The notes beneath the pieces were generated by a model. It made no database searches and had not been told where the DNA came from. It was given only the letters and a program-made list of their open reading frames with translations. This document shows, in pieces, positions 29,901-44,900 of a stretch of DNA of 64,000 bases (its first letter is position 1; each line of letters starts with the position of its first letter). Source of the DNA: Alligator mississippiensis (taxonomy: Eukaryota > Chordata > Crocodylia > Alligatoridae); the NCBI RefSeq assembly GCF_030867095.1, contig NC_081833.1, positions 73,599,395 through 73,663,394 on the forward strand, written 5' to 3'. The position numbers were made by a program, and so were the translations under genes.

Positions 29901-32900
29901 AGGTCTCTGCACCGCCAGGCTCCCTTCGCACAGGTGCATTGCCAGTCGCTCGTCGGGCATGAATGGCAAGCCCAGGGGAGCCACCTCCACAGCAGGAACA
30001 AGCACCAGCCTGCAAGGCCAAGTTTCAGCTCCCCCTCCCCGGGAGCCCTAGCCCGGGTGCTGACTCTGACTTACGGAAAGGGGAAAGTGAAAGCCAGCCA
30101 CAAAAGACGGGGTCTGACTCACAGGGAAAACTCTCTCTGCACCCAGGGACAACTAAGATGCATTTCACACCCACTTCATCCAGCCTGCACCCACTTCCCC
30201 CACCCCCGTCCCAGCCCACTTAGCTGCCTCCCTTTTTAGGACTGCATTTTTCTCTAGCCCTCCCACAGGCCTGAGCACCAGGTATGGTGCAAGAGGCACA
30301 GGATCATCTGGAATTGGTGCCATCTGGATGAACCTCCCTATGTGGGAGGCGGAGGTATTCTCCACGTGAGGTCTATCGTGACCACTGGGTATTTCTGGCT
30401 TGTTCTCTTCCCCGCCCGAGTGTTTTCTGTCCTGCACTTGGCTACTTCCTTTTATAAGTGCATCCATCACCAGCTCCTCCCTTCCTGCTTCATCTAGCTA
30501 GCCTCTTCCACTGCCATTCCTCCATCACTAACCCCCAGCTGTTTTAGGGAGCTGTACCTCCCACTTAAATCCAAGTTTCCTTTTAATTGAGGTCTGGAGC
30601 AGTCGGAGTGACACCAGTCGGCAGGTCTTCCCCATCTCTAACTCCTGGGGTGCTGCTTTATACACCCAGTCCATAAACTGAGGCACTGAAAGGGATACTA
30701 GAGGCCAGAACCCAACCTACTGATTGTCAAGCTTATAGGACACTTCCACTGCCCCTGTGGGCCTTCTCATCCCTTGTATTTGCATGTGGGTATTTGATCT
30801 ATTTGTCTGTGTATTTGTGTATATGTTTGGGGCTGATTCATGCAAGATCAGGTTATCTCCTATTGTCCAGGAGATAAAATACCACAGGCTGCAGAGCAAT
30901 TCTTAGTCCATCAACACAGCAGGAAAACAAGCCAATCAAACTCAAATGGATACAGACAGCGATGCTCCACTATTAAAGGCATGCACATGCAGGCATAGTT
31001 GCACATGCAATTTTATTTTTGTGACCAGCTGCACAAAGGCAGAGAATTTTGTGTAAAGTGAGTCATAGGCACACATGTACCTGATCTGTGCACACACGTG
31101 CAGTAACGGGGCTTGCACTCCAAATGCCCAGAACTGTTGCAAACTGTGCCCTCATACATGACCTTGCTCTTTCCTAAGTAACAGGCTTTTCTCACCTGCC
31201 TGTCCAGGCCAGAAGTGGAGGTATCGCAGTCGTTTCAGGCTAAGTCTGGAATTGCTATCCTATTCCTATCCTCTTAGCTTAGTGACTCAAGAAGCATCAG
31301 CTGCTGCCAGCAGGACACTCTCATGTCTGCCAGGAGTCTGGATTCACCTGAACTCTCATGCTTCCCGCCCCTATTAAAATCCCATGGAAAGCCTGCATAA
31401 TATGCGCTGGCAGTCTGCACTCAAATCAACTTTTACCCTAAAAGGATGCAGTAGACTGGCTCCGTCCACCCTGCTGTTCTCCGATAAGGTAGCTGGCAGA
31501 GACGAGACGAGCAATGGAGCCAACTCGCATGGTTTTGTCACGGATCTTGCAATAATGGGTGCTTGCAGGAAAATCCCAAGTCCTGGAGCTACGTGATTAT
31601 TAACTATATGAGTCTCAGTATATATACACTCAGTGCGTGCGTGTGTATGTGTATATACATGTATGTATATATTTATGTGCGTGTGTATATATGTGTGTGT
31701 ATGTATATATGCATGTGTGTATATATGTATGTGTGTGTATGTATGTGTGTATATGTGTGTATGTATATGTGTATGTGTGTATATATATGTGTGTATGTGT
31801 ATATATGTATGTGTGTATGTATGTATACATGTGTATGTGTGTGTATATGTATGTGTGTATGTATGCATGTATGTATGTATACGTGTGTATATGTGTGTAT
31901 GTATATGTGTATGTATATATATGTATGTATGTGTGTGTATGTATATATACGTGTGTATATGTGTGTGTGTATGTGTGTGCATGTGTATGTCTGTATAGAT
32001 AGATACACACACACACACACACACACACACCCATATATATTCTCTGTGTGTAGGAGTTTCTCACCCTCATGTTGTTGAGGAAAGCTGGAAACAGGGACCG
32101 GGGTGTGACCAAAGGCAGAGACAAAGCATGAGGGATCTCAGGATGTTTAAGCCAAAGATTGAGGGTGGAAGTGGAGGGGGGAAGCTGACTCATGACATCC
32201 GCTGTTCGAAGCTGGAAAACCTGGCTGAACTTGGAGGATTCTCCACCGCAGCAACTTTCCTGCGTGGCTCTCCCTTCCGCCTTGACCTGCTGGGACTTGG
32301 CTGGGTCCTGTCAAGTGCCTCCCAGTCCCTGCAGCCCAGCGGGGGCCGTGCACACAGGGGAAGCCCCGCAGGGAATCTCCACGGAGGAGTGCGTTTTGTA
32401 ATCGGGTTGACTTCCTGCAGAAGTATCAGGGCTGGTGACTGTCAGGCTGCTGCTCATCATGTGACACCGCAGCCCACCCCATCCCACCCAGTGCTGGCTC
32501 AGAAGGACCTGACCTCACCCCAGCATCCAGCAGCCCTGAGAAGGAAGGAAGTTGGCCTACACAGAATCCAGGGCTGGATGGGAAGCTGTTGACATTCAGA
32601 GCAGTATCACATGCTGGCACAAGGGCTCCTTCAGAAAGGAGAAAAAAATCCCCTGCAGGTACCCAGGGACTTGGCATGGAGCATACTAGGGCCACCTGAG
32701 GAGCATCTCTGCCTTGGAGATGCTCAGCCCCAACGGGGACCATTCAGGCAAGGAAAACATTGTTCCAAGAGAGATGCCCCATAATCCTGCAAGCACCCGC
32801 CAGCAGATCCTCCACCTCAGTGTGCAGAGACCTGTATTCCAGCTCAACATTGCATGCCAGATGCAGATGGACTATGAAAGTGTGTGCATGTGTTAGAGCT

Positions 32901-35900
32901 ATTTAGCCTAGTCTTCTCTCTGCAAAAGCCCCCAGCTCATAGATCAGAGACTGGCATGCCCAGGCAGTGGTGGAGCTTTCCGACTTTCTGTGAATTCCTT
33001 GCCCTCTGTTTCATTTGTGGGAGGATGCATCTCTCCCTAAAAGTGAGTCTTTCTGGAGGTGGGAGATTTGCTTTCAGGTGAGGCTCTGCTTATAGGGGAC
33101 CCTGTCCAAGGCTCCAAAGCACCACAGCCCTGCCTGGCAAGACCCTTAATACCTACTCCCACTGTCTTAGTTCTGGCTGTCTCCTGCACAGGCTTTGCCC
33201 AGTCCCTGGTTGCTCTAGGGAAGGATTAATATGTCTCCTGGAATTATACTCAAGCTCCATGTGCTGTGAAATTTGCAGTGCATGCTGGATTTTCACGAGT
33301 CACTCCCATAACCCGCTAACAGGGCTCACCAGAAAGTGATACCACCAAGTACTCAGCCAGTCCTCTTCAATTCACTCGCCATGTGTTTGGGCTTTTTATT
33401 ATTATTATTGCACAAAAGACTAAATCCCCAGGAATCATAACCTGCACAAACCCGCACTTCTGCTAGAATTTGGCACTGGCACAATCCACGAACGACTGTA
33501 CGAATGCAAAGCTGGCCAATTTTGGTCACGCACATGACGGGACCCTCTAAAAAAAGGTGGGCATAAAAGTCCCTGGTTCATTTTGGATGCCCAGCCAGGA
33601 TGACACTGCATCGGTCTATCATGGGTGCAACTTAGGCAACCACTATGATTGCAGAAGAACCCTGGAAAAGCCATGGGCACATGTGGAAGCCAGAAGCAAA
33701 ATTCGTGTCCGTGTTTGCTCAGTAGTTGAAGCTTCTGGTTTGTCACAAAGCAATGGGTGACCGTGAGTCATATAGGCATGATACCCAGCAGGTGTGCACA
33801 GCTGAGGCTCATCTGTCAACAGCCTAACTTCCACGTGCTTTGAAAAGTGGGGGAGTTGCCTTCGGAGAACATGCATTTTCTGCTGCAGTGGCATAGTTAT
33901 GTCTGCTTGATCCATTACTGATACAGGTGAGCTAAACCACTGCAACTTGAACCCTGAAAGGAATTCAAGTTGCATTGGTTTTGCTGCCGCTGGGATGGAG
34001 CATGCAGACCTAACAGTTGCACCCTACTACCTTACACCAGTATCACTCCATAGCAATACAAATGTTACATCTACCTACACCAGGGGTTGGCAACCTACAG
34101 CATGCAGGCTGGATCCGGCCCACCCAGTGGCAATTGTGCAGTATGGGCTGGCAAAGGGAGCGTGACCCACCTTCAGAGCTGCACTGATCTGGCCCACTGC
34201 TCCTACATGGTTGCCAGCCCCTGGTCTACACCCTTAAAAAGCTGTCACTGTGTGAATGCAGCAACCATGGGTCATGAATGGCCTTTCATGCCTCCTTTTT
34301 CCTGAAGGAATAATAGAGCTTCATGCACCGTCTCCTGCAGCTCCTGCCTGGTTATCTGAACCTACTCTTCTCTGCACAAGAGGGAAGGGCCAACGACACA
34401 ACATGCACATGCACTTTCATGGCCCCATTGTGTCACCCAGGAAATGGGAGCCTTTGAGCACCACCCAGCTAAGTGCAAATCCAGCAGGAATAAGCGGAGA
34501 TGGCCGTACCTCCTTGAGCAGCGTCCTCTCGTACTCCTGCAGCTGCTGCTGGAAGCCGAAGTTGGGGCTCACGTAGGAGCGGACCGCTCTGGTGGCCGCC
34601 AGACACTCTTCCCAGCTGAGGTCCGTCACGGTCATGAGGTACGCCACCAGGATGGTGGTGCTGCGGGAAACCCCAGCCAGGCTGGCATAGCCGGAGACAT
34701 GGGAAGGGGAAAAAAAGAAGTGCACGTGGGTACGTTGCGAGCCCGGGGGAGGCTTTTCCATATCACGGTGACTCAGGTTGCATGAGAAATGGGCAATTCG
34801 TTGCCTAGGGACTATTGTCAGTGCTGTCAGTTCAATACCAGGGCTTGGTTTTCTTTTCTGTTTCATCCCCTGAACTAATCCTGAAGTCCTGAGCAGTGCA
34901 GAACTTGCCTTCCGCTTTGCATGGCTCAGCCCGGATGCACCCATATATTGAATCGACCCAGGCCAAGATCCGGGGCCAGTCTCAGCACCAGCCCCAGTTG
35001 AGGGGGTTGAGCTTTGGAGTCTGCCTACGTGGCAGTCACTGGAGTGAAGTGTTAACTCAGCCTTGGGGGGTCCTTGTTGCTGTGGCCCCTCTGCTAGTGG
35101 TTTGGGGACGTGAGCTGCAGTTGCTGCAGTGACTGAAGCACGGACGTGCTCTTGGACCAGCTCAGAGCTAAGATTCAAGCCCAAAGCTGCACTCAGTGTT
35201 CAGGCAGAAATCATGAACCCCTCATACAGGTTGCCTGCCTGGGATGCAAAACTGGGCCTCATCTTAGCAGCGTGAGCTGAATTGCACTTTGATCGGCATC
35301 ATGAAACCACAGCGTGACCCCAAGTCGATAGGTGGTGGAAGCCCTGGGGAAATGAGCCTGGAAGGGCTGGGCATGGCTGTAGCCAGTGTGGTCTCCAGCT
35401 GCTAAAATGTCCAAACTGTAGAGCAGAGGCAAGCACGCCAGTGCACTGGGGAGATGGTTACAGGCAGTGCAATGGAAACAAGGGTCGGGAGAGCCTTCTG
35501 CATATTAACCTGGGGAAGGAGGAACTGCACAGGGTCTCAGGAGACCTGGAGTTTGCTCCCACTTCCCCTCTCTGATGTTTTTCCTCCATGGCAACAAACA
35601 GACATCAAATCTGTCCCAGTATAAACCATTTTATGCCAGGACAAAGCACACTTGTTCAGTCATCCACGCCCCCTGTCCTGAGACAAATCCTTAAAAGATT
35701 CACGGGATAAGAAGTACTAAAAATTTATCCCAGGACATCACAAAGTGCACCTGAATGATCATCCCGGGATTGCACCATTGAATCAATGGCAGAAAAGTGG
35801 CAGTGCCTTCAGCTGCTCTCTACACCCTGAGTAGGAGAGTGGTGTGTGTTCACGGCAATCCCGGGAGATTTCTGTTCCAGGATACACGGGTATAATTTGA

Positions 35901-38900
35901 CGTCTGTTCCTAGCTTGTGTGCTCGTGCAGCGTGGTGGAGTTCAGGTCTCGACTGAGTCCTCTTGGCACGATGGTCATAGCAACAAAGCTAGTGACAAGA
36001 AATGGGAGGGGATGAGAAGGGAAGAACATTAGGAAATGGGGAAGCTGGCGGCAATACTGACCAGTGAATGAGGCAGCCTCCCCCATGCAGCCGGCATTCG
36101 TGAATAAATTTGATGCACTCCTTAAAATGCTGTATCCTAGGAGAAGAGAAATGGCAAAGTTAGGCAGAGCAGAGCTGGTGGATCTGGGTCAAACTGTTTT
36201 CAAGGAAGCTCCTCCTTTCTGATTCCCAGTAAAAAACACTAAGTAATTCTCAGGGCAGGGGACAGCCTTTGGGAGACATAATTTCTTAGAATTGCTAGGC
36301 CATTGCAGCTGCGTTGGCTGTAGGTGGCTGGGATTGTTGGCAGGGGCTGGGAGCTTGTCCTCTGACTCAAAGCTAAAAACCAGAAAACTCAAGGAGAAGG
36401 GATGTGACTGGGACAGGGCTTCTTGGGGTTTCCCAGCTGTCCAGAGCGGAGCAGCGAGATGCTTTTGAAAGAGCTCCTTGCGCAAGATGTGATGAGGCTG
36501 GTCATTTAACCAGGTTCAAAAGGGGATTGGACACGTTCATGTTGGCCAGGTGCATTAGCGGGGTTTAAGCATGACAGTTTGGGGCATCGCTTAAGTACTC
36601 AACCACTTCAGCAATGAAGCTAACCTCTAGGACAAGAGGGGCACGTTCGGTGCATCTGCTAGAGAGATTTCCTGCCCCACACGTGGGAAGGGGCCAGTCA
36701 CCCAGACAGCCACATCCGGATAAGTTTAACTCCACAACCATGCGGGGGATCTGGGCCCTGAACTCTGCCCTGGTTGATGAATGGAGCCAACATCATGCAG
36801 CCCCCCAGATCCAAAGGCGGCGAGGGATGGGAAGGAAAGGCTTGTTCATGAGCAGAGGTTTGTCACTTCTCCCAGGCGGCAGGTTTGCACGGGAAAGCAC
36901 CTCCCCTGGGGAGGGTTGCTGGCTTGCTTTATTAGGAATGAGCTGTGAAGAGAGTGGACAAGTCTGTTCCCGCTACAGGCGATGAGGTTTGACGGGACAG
37001 CTTAGAAAGCGCAGCCCTGAGTGACCCGGGAAGTGGGGGCAGGCCAGGGCTGGTGCCAAGAAGCAAATGATTGCATGTGGAGAGCGGGTTACGTTCCTGA
37101 GGCAGGGCCCAGCCGGGGCCAGAATGAAGTTAACCCCTGTATGCAGTTAGCAAACTGAGGCAGAAGTCTTCCCCATCTACAGCGAGGAAGGGGCCGAGGC
37201 AAGAGGAGAACCCAGGAGTCCCTAGGTACCCACCTGCCTGCCCGGGCACTACACCATAGCCTCGCACCAGACTGGGACTCCACAGACCTGCTGTCAGCTC
37301 CTGGTTCTGCCACAGCCTCCCTAAGAGACCTTGGTCCAGTCACTTACTCTCCCCCCACCATGGTTTCAGGAGGGCATCAAGAGGCAGATCTGGAGGGCAG
37401 TGGCATACATGGGGCTGGTATGGATGGCACTGACCTGTAACACAGAGGGTGGTTATCCTGGCTTTCTCCCACCTCTGGCCTATAACTGGGAGCACTCTGG
37501 GGCAGAAACCATCTCCTCCAGAGCTTAGCACCAGGATCTGGGGGTCTCCAGGGTTTTCCCTTGTACCATCTACAGCACCCCGGTGCTGAGCTCCGCGCCG
37601 TCCAAGAGCGTGTTGCAGACAGATGACGTGTGCACCGGTGTAATGCAGTCCTATCCCTCATCTTTCAGGTGTCCCTCATCACTGGATGGGCAACAGCTAC
37701 CCCACTTTAGGGGGCTGCATCATACGTCTCTAGGCACCGACAGTGTTTTAACAAGGCAGCAAGTGCCCAAAGCAGGGAGAGACCATTCCTCCAGGACCCA
37801 CCTGCTCTCTGCAGACATATCCCTTGCAGGCAGGCAGTAGAGAGAGCAGGTGGCACGTGAGCCTCCGGTGATCTTCAGCCTCTCCTCTTCCGAACAAATC
37901 TAACAAAGGCACACGGCTCATCCACACACTTTCCCCTTTTTCACCGACTGGCTGGAAACATCCTGGGCCCTCAACAACAGTTGCTCTCAACTCTTAGTTC
38001 CTGCCTCCCGGCCTTCGCGTTTCCATGCACTCTTCAGCATTTTGCCCCTTCTCGCTGTCCTTATTTCCCTGCTTGGTCCTGACCCCTAATGTGTCTCATA
38101 GAAATGGATGGGGTTGTGCATTATCATCACTCGCCGGTCTTCTTTCTGTGCTCCTTTGCATTCTTGGCCGAACACTGGGGTCACACTCAAATGCTGCCCA
38201 AACACCTAACTCGGCCCAGGGAGCCCGACCCATGACAGACCCCCAGTTCCACCCAGGCTCCATTTAGTCATACCCACCCCCTCTCCCTGCTCATCCCAGC
38301 TTAGGAAGTGGAAAGCAAAGGCTATGAATGAAGACTGAGTCTTTCCGTGTCATCACGGATCTGTATCGTTAGGTCACTAGAGCCGCTCTCTGACTGGGCA
38401 ATATTTTCCGTGAGTCATTCTCCGGCGCTAACACGCATAGGAATTTCTCTTAAATACTTTCCATTATACTTGTAATGGGAAAAAAAACACTCTTAGGCTT
38501 GTAATTATGGGAGTACTTGGTTCTTTGAAACCTCTGGCTTTCCACTCTGCAGTACTCCAGCCCCAGAAGTGCCCTGCTAGCCAGGACAGTTTGCAAAACT
38601 GTTTGCTTTAGGGTTTTTCTCCTAGTGCTGACTTCCCCACCAAGGGAACCGTCTTTTGCTGACTTTTGCATGTCAGCACCCTTGTGCTTCCAAATATCAG
38701 CCCCGTGGACCAAATGCTCTTCCTGAGCCACCGCCCAGTAACAGGTACAGATTCCCACCGTCCTTTTTGCAGCTTGCAGGATGCTCAGCGTTGGCAAGGT
38801 CTCTGGTGCTAAGCTTCTCTTAGAAATCCTTTCTAAATTCACCAGGATTGTGAAATCCATGGCACAAACCGATGCGCAAAAAATAGCTTGTTGAACAAGT

Positions 38901-41900
38901 CTTCCTTCCTGTGGCCAAATCTTCGTAGACATGTTACAAGTGCAGTGATGAGTTTAAAAAAAAAAAAAAAATCCCTAATCTTGCTGAAGAAGGACTTTTC
39001 TTGTAAAGCTTCTCCTTCTGCTCAGTGGGAACATGAGCAAGCAGTATTACTGGGACAGGAATGTCTTTCCCCGAAAGATTCAGTTTCCAATCCAGCGCTA
39101 GCACTCAGGACATAGCGACGTACGAGCAGTAAAGAGGCCACTTGAAAATCTGACATCATGTCGGGGTGCTTCTGCGATGATAAAAATGAGCAGATCTTGG
39201 GAGGAGATGGCAGGATCTTCACTCCTGCCATAGGGAGACCTGACAACATGCATGTGCCCAGGGTGACATTAATAGGGTGGCCTGCCTCTTCAAGGGCCCA
39301 GCCAGCAATGCACAGTTTTCTGGACAGTACGGTGTTCCCTTTAAAGAAAAGCCCATATAGACTGAGAAGCAAGGGGGACTGAAGAGATGAAGCCCCTGGG
39401 ATGGGTAGCAGAAGCAGAACTGCTTTGGGTGACACTTTGGCTAAGATTGACATGCCCTGAAGGGGACTTGAGCATGGCTGTAATCCGTCTACACCTGGGA
39501 AGGGAGCAAAAGGGTTTCCATCGCATCTAATATACTCCAGCCAGCTGAAGACAGTAGCAGCTGGAGCTGGGTGGAAAATGGACTCTTTGGTCAGATGGCA
39601 GAACCAGAAAACCGAAGGGAAATATCACTTGGGCTCAAAGCAACACAGGATAGCCTCAAATTTTACAAAGAAAAACGCACAGAAAAATGGGCGTGGGAGG
39701 ACCCAAAAGCTTTCATTTGACCTGAATCAGTACCTTGCTAGCGTGATCTCGACATTATGCTGTTTGGTTTCTGTGTCACTTCATCCTACCAAAACTCTTC
39801 TTTCTGGCTTTTCTACTTCTTCCTTTTTAAGACATGCCACTTCGGAGTGAAAAGCCGAGGTTCCAACATGTCAAAAATTAGAAGATTTTGGCATTTCCGA
39901 AACAAGAGTCTTTCAAACAAATGAACAAAAGTCTTCAGTTAAAACAAGCTGTTTTGAAGGGTTTTTTTCAAAAATCCCCCCCCCACACACACACACTTTT
40001 CCATCTGAAACTATTTTCTAAACTCACCCCTGTTTCATTAATAATTTAGGTGCCTTCAAAACTCAGTTTCTCAGCAAAGTGACCATTTACCAAACCTTTC
40101 TCCCAATGTTAATCACAATCTTAAACATCTATATGGCTGAGGCAGCCCATTGCAGGTTGCATGATCACCTTCAGAGAAAGACTCGACTCAATAATGTCTC
40201 CAGTGTCTAAAGCACTAGCAGCTCCTAGATCCCAGATTCCCAAATATTGACCCTGTCAGTGCCTATCCCCCTCAGACAACACCCCATCATGGTACTCCAA
40301 AAGCAAAGTAAGTGGGGCATGAAGTCCAAGATGCCATCACCTTTGCTCCAGCACCTGCTTTTAAGGAGAAAGAGGGTTTCATGCTGAGCAAACAGACACA
40401 ATTAGTCCATAGGAGGGAACCTACTATGTCTGCTAGACCCGCAGCCCTTAACCTTTTGCACCTTACGTCCCACCAAGCATTTTCTCCAAAATCCCTGGTC
40501 CCACCATGATAAAAACAAAACCCCACTTTTTTTCCAAGAAGTGCATTTTTACATTTACATGCATTTTAGTATTGCATTAATCGTTAATGGAAATTTTGAA
40601 GGACGTTAAAAGTCCCACCTACACGACCTTCGCGTCCCACCAGTAGGATACATCCCATTGGTTGGGAAACACCGTGAGGTCAGCCGTGCGCACCTTGCGG
40701 CAGTAAAACTAATCGGTACTCCAGGGGACGGCGCTGTGGGTGGAAGACATGGGGCTCTGTAAAGGACAGAAAACCATGTGCCTCTATGCTCACAATTACA
40801 GATACCACTTGATACAACTAGTCCAAATTTCTCCACTTGCATTGGAAAAAAAAGTCTTTTTTTCAGAAACAATTTTTCACCCAAAACGGCAATGCTGTTG
40901 ACTTTTTTCATGAAATATTCGGTGACTTTTCACAGTACTACTTGCAATATGTGCACGGGGAATGTTATCTATTTTTATCAAAATGCTTATCGATGGTTTT
41001 CATTTGCAAAAACGCTGATAATCATTTTGCTCTTGTTGGCAATAATGCTTCTGAGGACAGGTTACCCGGCAGCAGATCCGCTACTCCTTGTGAGTGAGCT
41101 CTCCATAGGCTGGAGACAGGCCAGGTTTCTCCAGCATCACTGCTACCTCAAAATACCACAATCTTTTTATTTTAAAGCAAATGAAAAATGAATCCGTTCT
41201 GAATCCTGTGTAACAGAAACAACTTGGACATTTTTGAGGAAACTACTTTTTCGTGTTTTTACCAGCCCAGAGTGCACAGGCATGTATACAGCTGGGCGTG
41301 TGGTTTCAAATCTAAAATTATGACTAACAGTCTTAAACGATGCAGGCTGTGTTTAAGTTCAGCATAATGTCGAGATCATGCTAGCGAGGCGATTAAAATG
41401 TGAACTTCTCATCGATTTAAAAATTGATGCTTGGTGCGAGCGAGGACTTACAGGTTCTGAGCGGACGAATCCGACGCTGATATGCAGAGGTACGTCACGT
41501 CCTGACACAGAAAGAAAGTAACATCATGAAGATCCCTTTGCTGCTTTGAACGATGAATGCTCGCCCTCCCCACTCGAAGTGCTACCATCCTGAGATGAAA
41601 TGCAGACCCTCCTGAAACCCAGGAGTTTCCCTATTGATTTCAGAGAGAAAGGAGCTCCTATAGCCTCAGCATACCACCCCTTACTACACCAGATCTACAG
41701 TGGTTGCAGATTCACCCAGATTCACTGCACCCCATGGTCTCATGAGGTCCCTTCCAGCCCCTAAACCTTAGAAGAGACCGGCCAATACAAAGGTTTCCCC
41801 AAGCAACTGGCACTGATTTTCTGGGCTCGGTCAACTAGATCATTCATAAAATCCACTTCAGGCTTGACATGATTTGTATTTGTTCCTGACTTAAAGCAAT

Positions 41901-44900
41901 GTCCATCACTTAATGCTATCAAGGTCATTCTGCTAACCTCCGGCTACCCACAGCCATGGCTGGACTGAACCCAAGAGATTTTTTTCCATTGACATGAAGG
42001 GGTCCATCCACCCACTGGAGTGAATTAACAAATAATACAGTGAGCCCAGCTTTAATTCAAATGAAAAGGGCCTTCCTTTCCTTTACATGCTTGAGGGTTA
42101 ACCTGGAAAAAATTGAAATGCAGCCAGTGTATCAGCTCTGAAATCCTGGGCTTCCCATGGTGAACCTGAAGGAAGCACACGAGACTCTCAGCATCCCACA
42201 AACCCGTGGTTAAGAGTTGGCCGGGGGCCTCGACACAATGCAATCTCCCTGCCCAGGTGCATCGCGGTTGCGGCTGCAGATGGGGCTTTCGCCACGCACT
42301 GAAACTGTGCTAACACCATGAATTCAGCAGTCTGGGCACGTGGTTCAAACAGAGAGTGGATGAGTATCTCCCTGGGCTGGTTTGGGAATGGCAACTCCTG
42401 CTTTTGTGCAAGGGCTTGAACTTACACAGCTCTTCCACCCCTACGAGTCTATGGGTAAAACAGTTCGTTCCCATCTACTCCATGATGTAGAGCTGTCATG
42501 GGCTCAAGTTGGGGATAGTGTGCTATAATGGACATAGATGGATTTCTCCTGGAGGGGTCAGATGCTGGTCAGGAAGAGGCTCTATCGACAGGGATGGAGG
42601 AAACTGCTCTCACAAATGCCATTTCCTCTTTCAGCTATTTAAATACACACATCCATCAGGAATGCTGCGCTGTTGGGAGGGCGCTGCTATTCGTTTCTTT
42701 AAAACAATGCTGCCTCCCTCCCTTTAGGGCTGCACTAAAATGAGAAAAGGGATTTTTCTACCCAGTGAAGTGGATGGAAATCCTGCCTGAACAATGTCCT
42801 GGGTCATGGAGAGTCTCCCACTCGCCCGTCCCTCTGAGGGTGTCTGGGATAAACTGCATTACAGCCTGCAGTTTCTTTTGCACTGCAACAAACTCATTTA
42901 AATTGCAAAAAAATAAAAAAATAAAAACCTGTATGTGTAAAGTGTGATGCAATTAAACTGCAAAAAAAGGGGCAATTTTTGTCAAGCGCCCCATAAGAAC
43001 ACAGAAAAGTCTGAGTGCGCTGAAGGCAATGGAAAGACTTCCCTTGGGTTCAGTGCACTTTGGCACAAGTTTGCAGGGAGCATCTGGCTTTGGGACTATA
43101 TATCTGAAACAGGGACCATGGAAAACATGAGTCTTAGGCCAGAAGCCATTGCTCTAATTCCTTGTCTCCTGCAGAAGACAGAGGGTGGTACCACATGCAC
43201 GTCCTGTTTCAAGCCTTTCATTACATGCATTCACTGCATTTTTGTATGTCATGGATCAAGCAGTGCGAAGCAGCACTCCCCTCCACCAGCTGCCCCCCTC
43301 CCCAAAGCAGCTTCACCTCCATACAGACTCGTGGGTATCTCTAGATAAGCAGGCGGAGGGGCAGGCTGTGCTCGTATAGAGCAGCTGTTGACATGAGAAC
43401 AGCTGGGGGAAGACGTTATGTTGCTTCACAGCAAGGAAATGGCCCCCCAGTTCTTGACAAATACAACCTGGGTTTCATGGCCCCTTTGAGGCCAGCAGCT
43501 GGGTCAGGAGGCATCCAAACAGAAAGGGCACTGCTACAGGGAGTCCACGGCCTGAACACAGATGTGGGAGCCAGGAGCTCCTGAATTCAAACCTTCCCTC
43601 CCACATCTGGAGGGGAGTCAGGTCTGCTGCTTCCCCTTCGGCACGGTGGAGACATCCCCCTCTCCTCCCCACCTCCAAGAAGTGATGCGAGGAGCAGTCC
43701 ACCGAGGAAGCAAAACATGATTGCTCCTGCCCTGACCCCAGGATGAAGCCAAGGTCAGAGAGGGCAGGTCAGACCTCCTTACCTTACGGTCTCCTCCTTA
43801 CCTGCTGGGCATGATCCTGGACCCACACGACTCTCACGTTGGGGGTGGACGTCCAGGAGGTGGAGGTGAGGGGCTTGGGGCACAGCTCGGAGCTGAGGGG
43901 CATTGGCAGCGCTGCCTAAGGGGAGCCCAGGCTTGGGACAGCAGGACGAATGCAGGTTTGAGTGAGATTGGCATACGAGCAAAAACAGGGGTATGACCGG
44001 GATACGAGACTGAACGGCCCAGCCTGCCGACAGCTCTGTTGCTCTGCAAAGCAGGCTCCTTCCTTCCAGCCTTGCATCCTTGCAGTTTCCCAGCACCCCC
44101 CACCCACCCACACGTGCCAAACCTCATGGAGGAGCTGGAAAGCACAGGCTGAGCTTAGTGCACAGCCACGCATTGCCCGAAACCTCAGCATAGCGTGAGA
44201 ACTGACCTCTCCCAGCAGAGAGACTCCAATGGAGCCCGGGGACAAGGGGTTTAGTGGTTTCCTACTCCTTACTCCGGACCAAACCACTGCCCGCCCTGGC
44301 ACGACTGCCAGCCTCTGCAGACTTCGAGGGAACCACAGGGCATGGACAGAGCTGACTGCAGGGAGCCCAGGGTGGTGGAGTGCAACCCAGGAGGGAGAGC
44401 GCTGGCAGTGCAGCAGACCAGAGATTTAGCTTGGAGGGGCAGGGGGCTGTGGGCAGGGAATGAGGGGCATTAACAGAGCCGGGAGCTGGGCCTGGTGCGT
44501 GGCAACAGGACCGTGGCCCTGCATGCAGGAGGGGAGCGTCAGGCAAGCAGGACAGGCAGGAGCGAGGTGCATTAGGCAATGTGGGATGGGCACACGCAGG
44601 CGCGGAGCTGCGCGGCTGACGCCTGCTTCCCACCGAAGTGCGAAGCCCAGCCAGGGAGGATGTTGCAACTGGACGCTGGTCCAGGCCAGTGACACCTCCC
44701 ACATACAGCAAACAGCCCCCTCTTCCCTGCGGGAGCCGGGACCCCCAGAGCGGAGGAAGGGAGGCACCGGCCCGGCTGCTCCCTGCATGGGAACGGCGCT
44801 GGGTTTGTGGTTCCTGGCCCCGCTCTGTGATTGACACGTTGCTCAACCCCTTGCCCAGCTCCCTTTCCGGTTCCCCCTTTGCCGGCAGCGCCGCGAGCAC

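Larger units (their letters stand above)
26967..34509 (-). other. DUSP22-like intron 6
   Basis: 7.5 kb intron with a CR1 3' end (28905-29565), an old repeat piece (28080-28160), a long microsatellite (31618-32043) and a hAT MITE (34081-34223). The stretches 29,570-31,600 and 32,050-34,070 show nothing I can assign. Confidence 0.85.
36137..41451 (-). other. DUSP22-like intron 4
   Basis: Contains a short CR1-like piece (36505-36575), a MIR-like piece (37255-37345), an A run near 38955 and a possible decayed hAT element (40442-40676). The remainder, including 37,400-38,900 and 39,100-39,950, shows nothing I can assign. Confidence 0.8.

Noticed and set aside
31374-32193. Open frames rich in Tyr-Val-Cys or His-Thr-Tyr
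   Set aside because: Pure products of the TGTA/TG microsatellite, open in all frames.
34417-35184. 255-codon minus-strand open frame taken as a whole gene
   Set aside because: Only 34510-34681 is a real exon. The rest is intron read-through on both sides of proper GT-AG splice sites.
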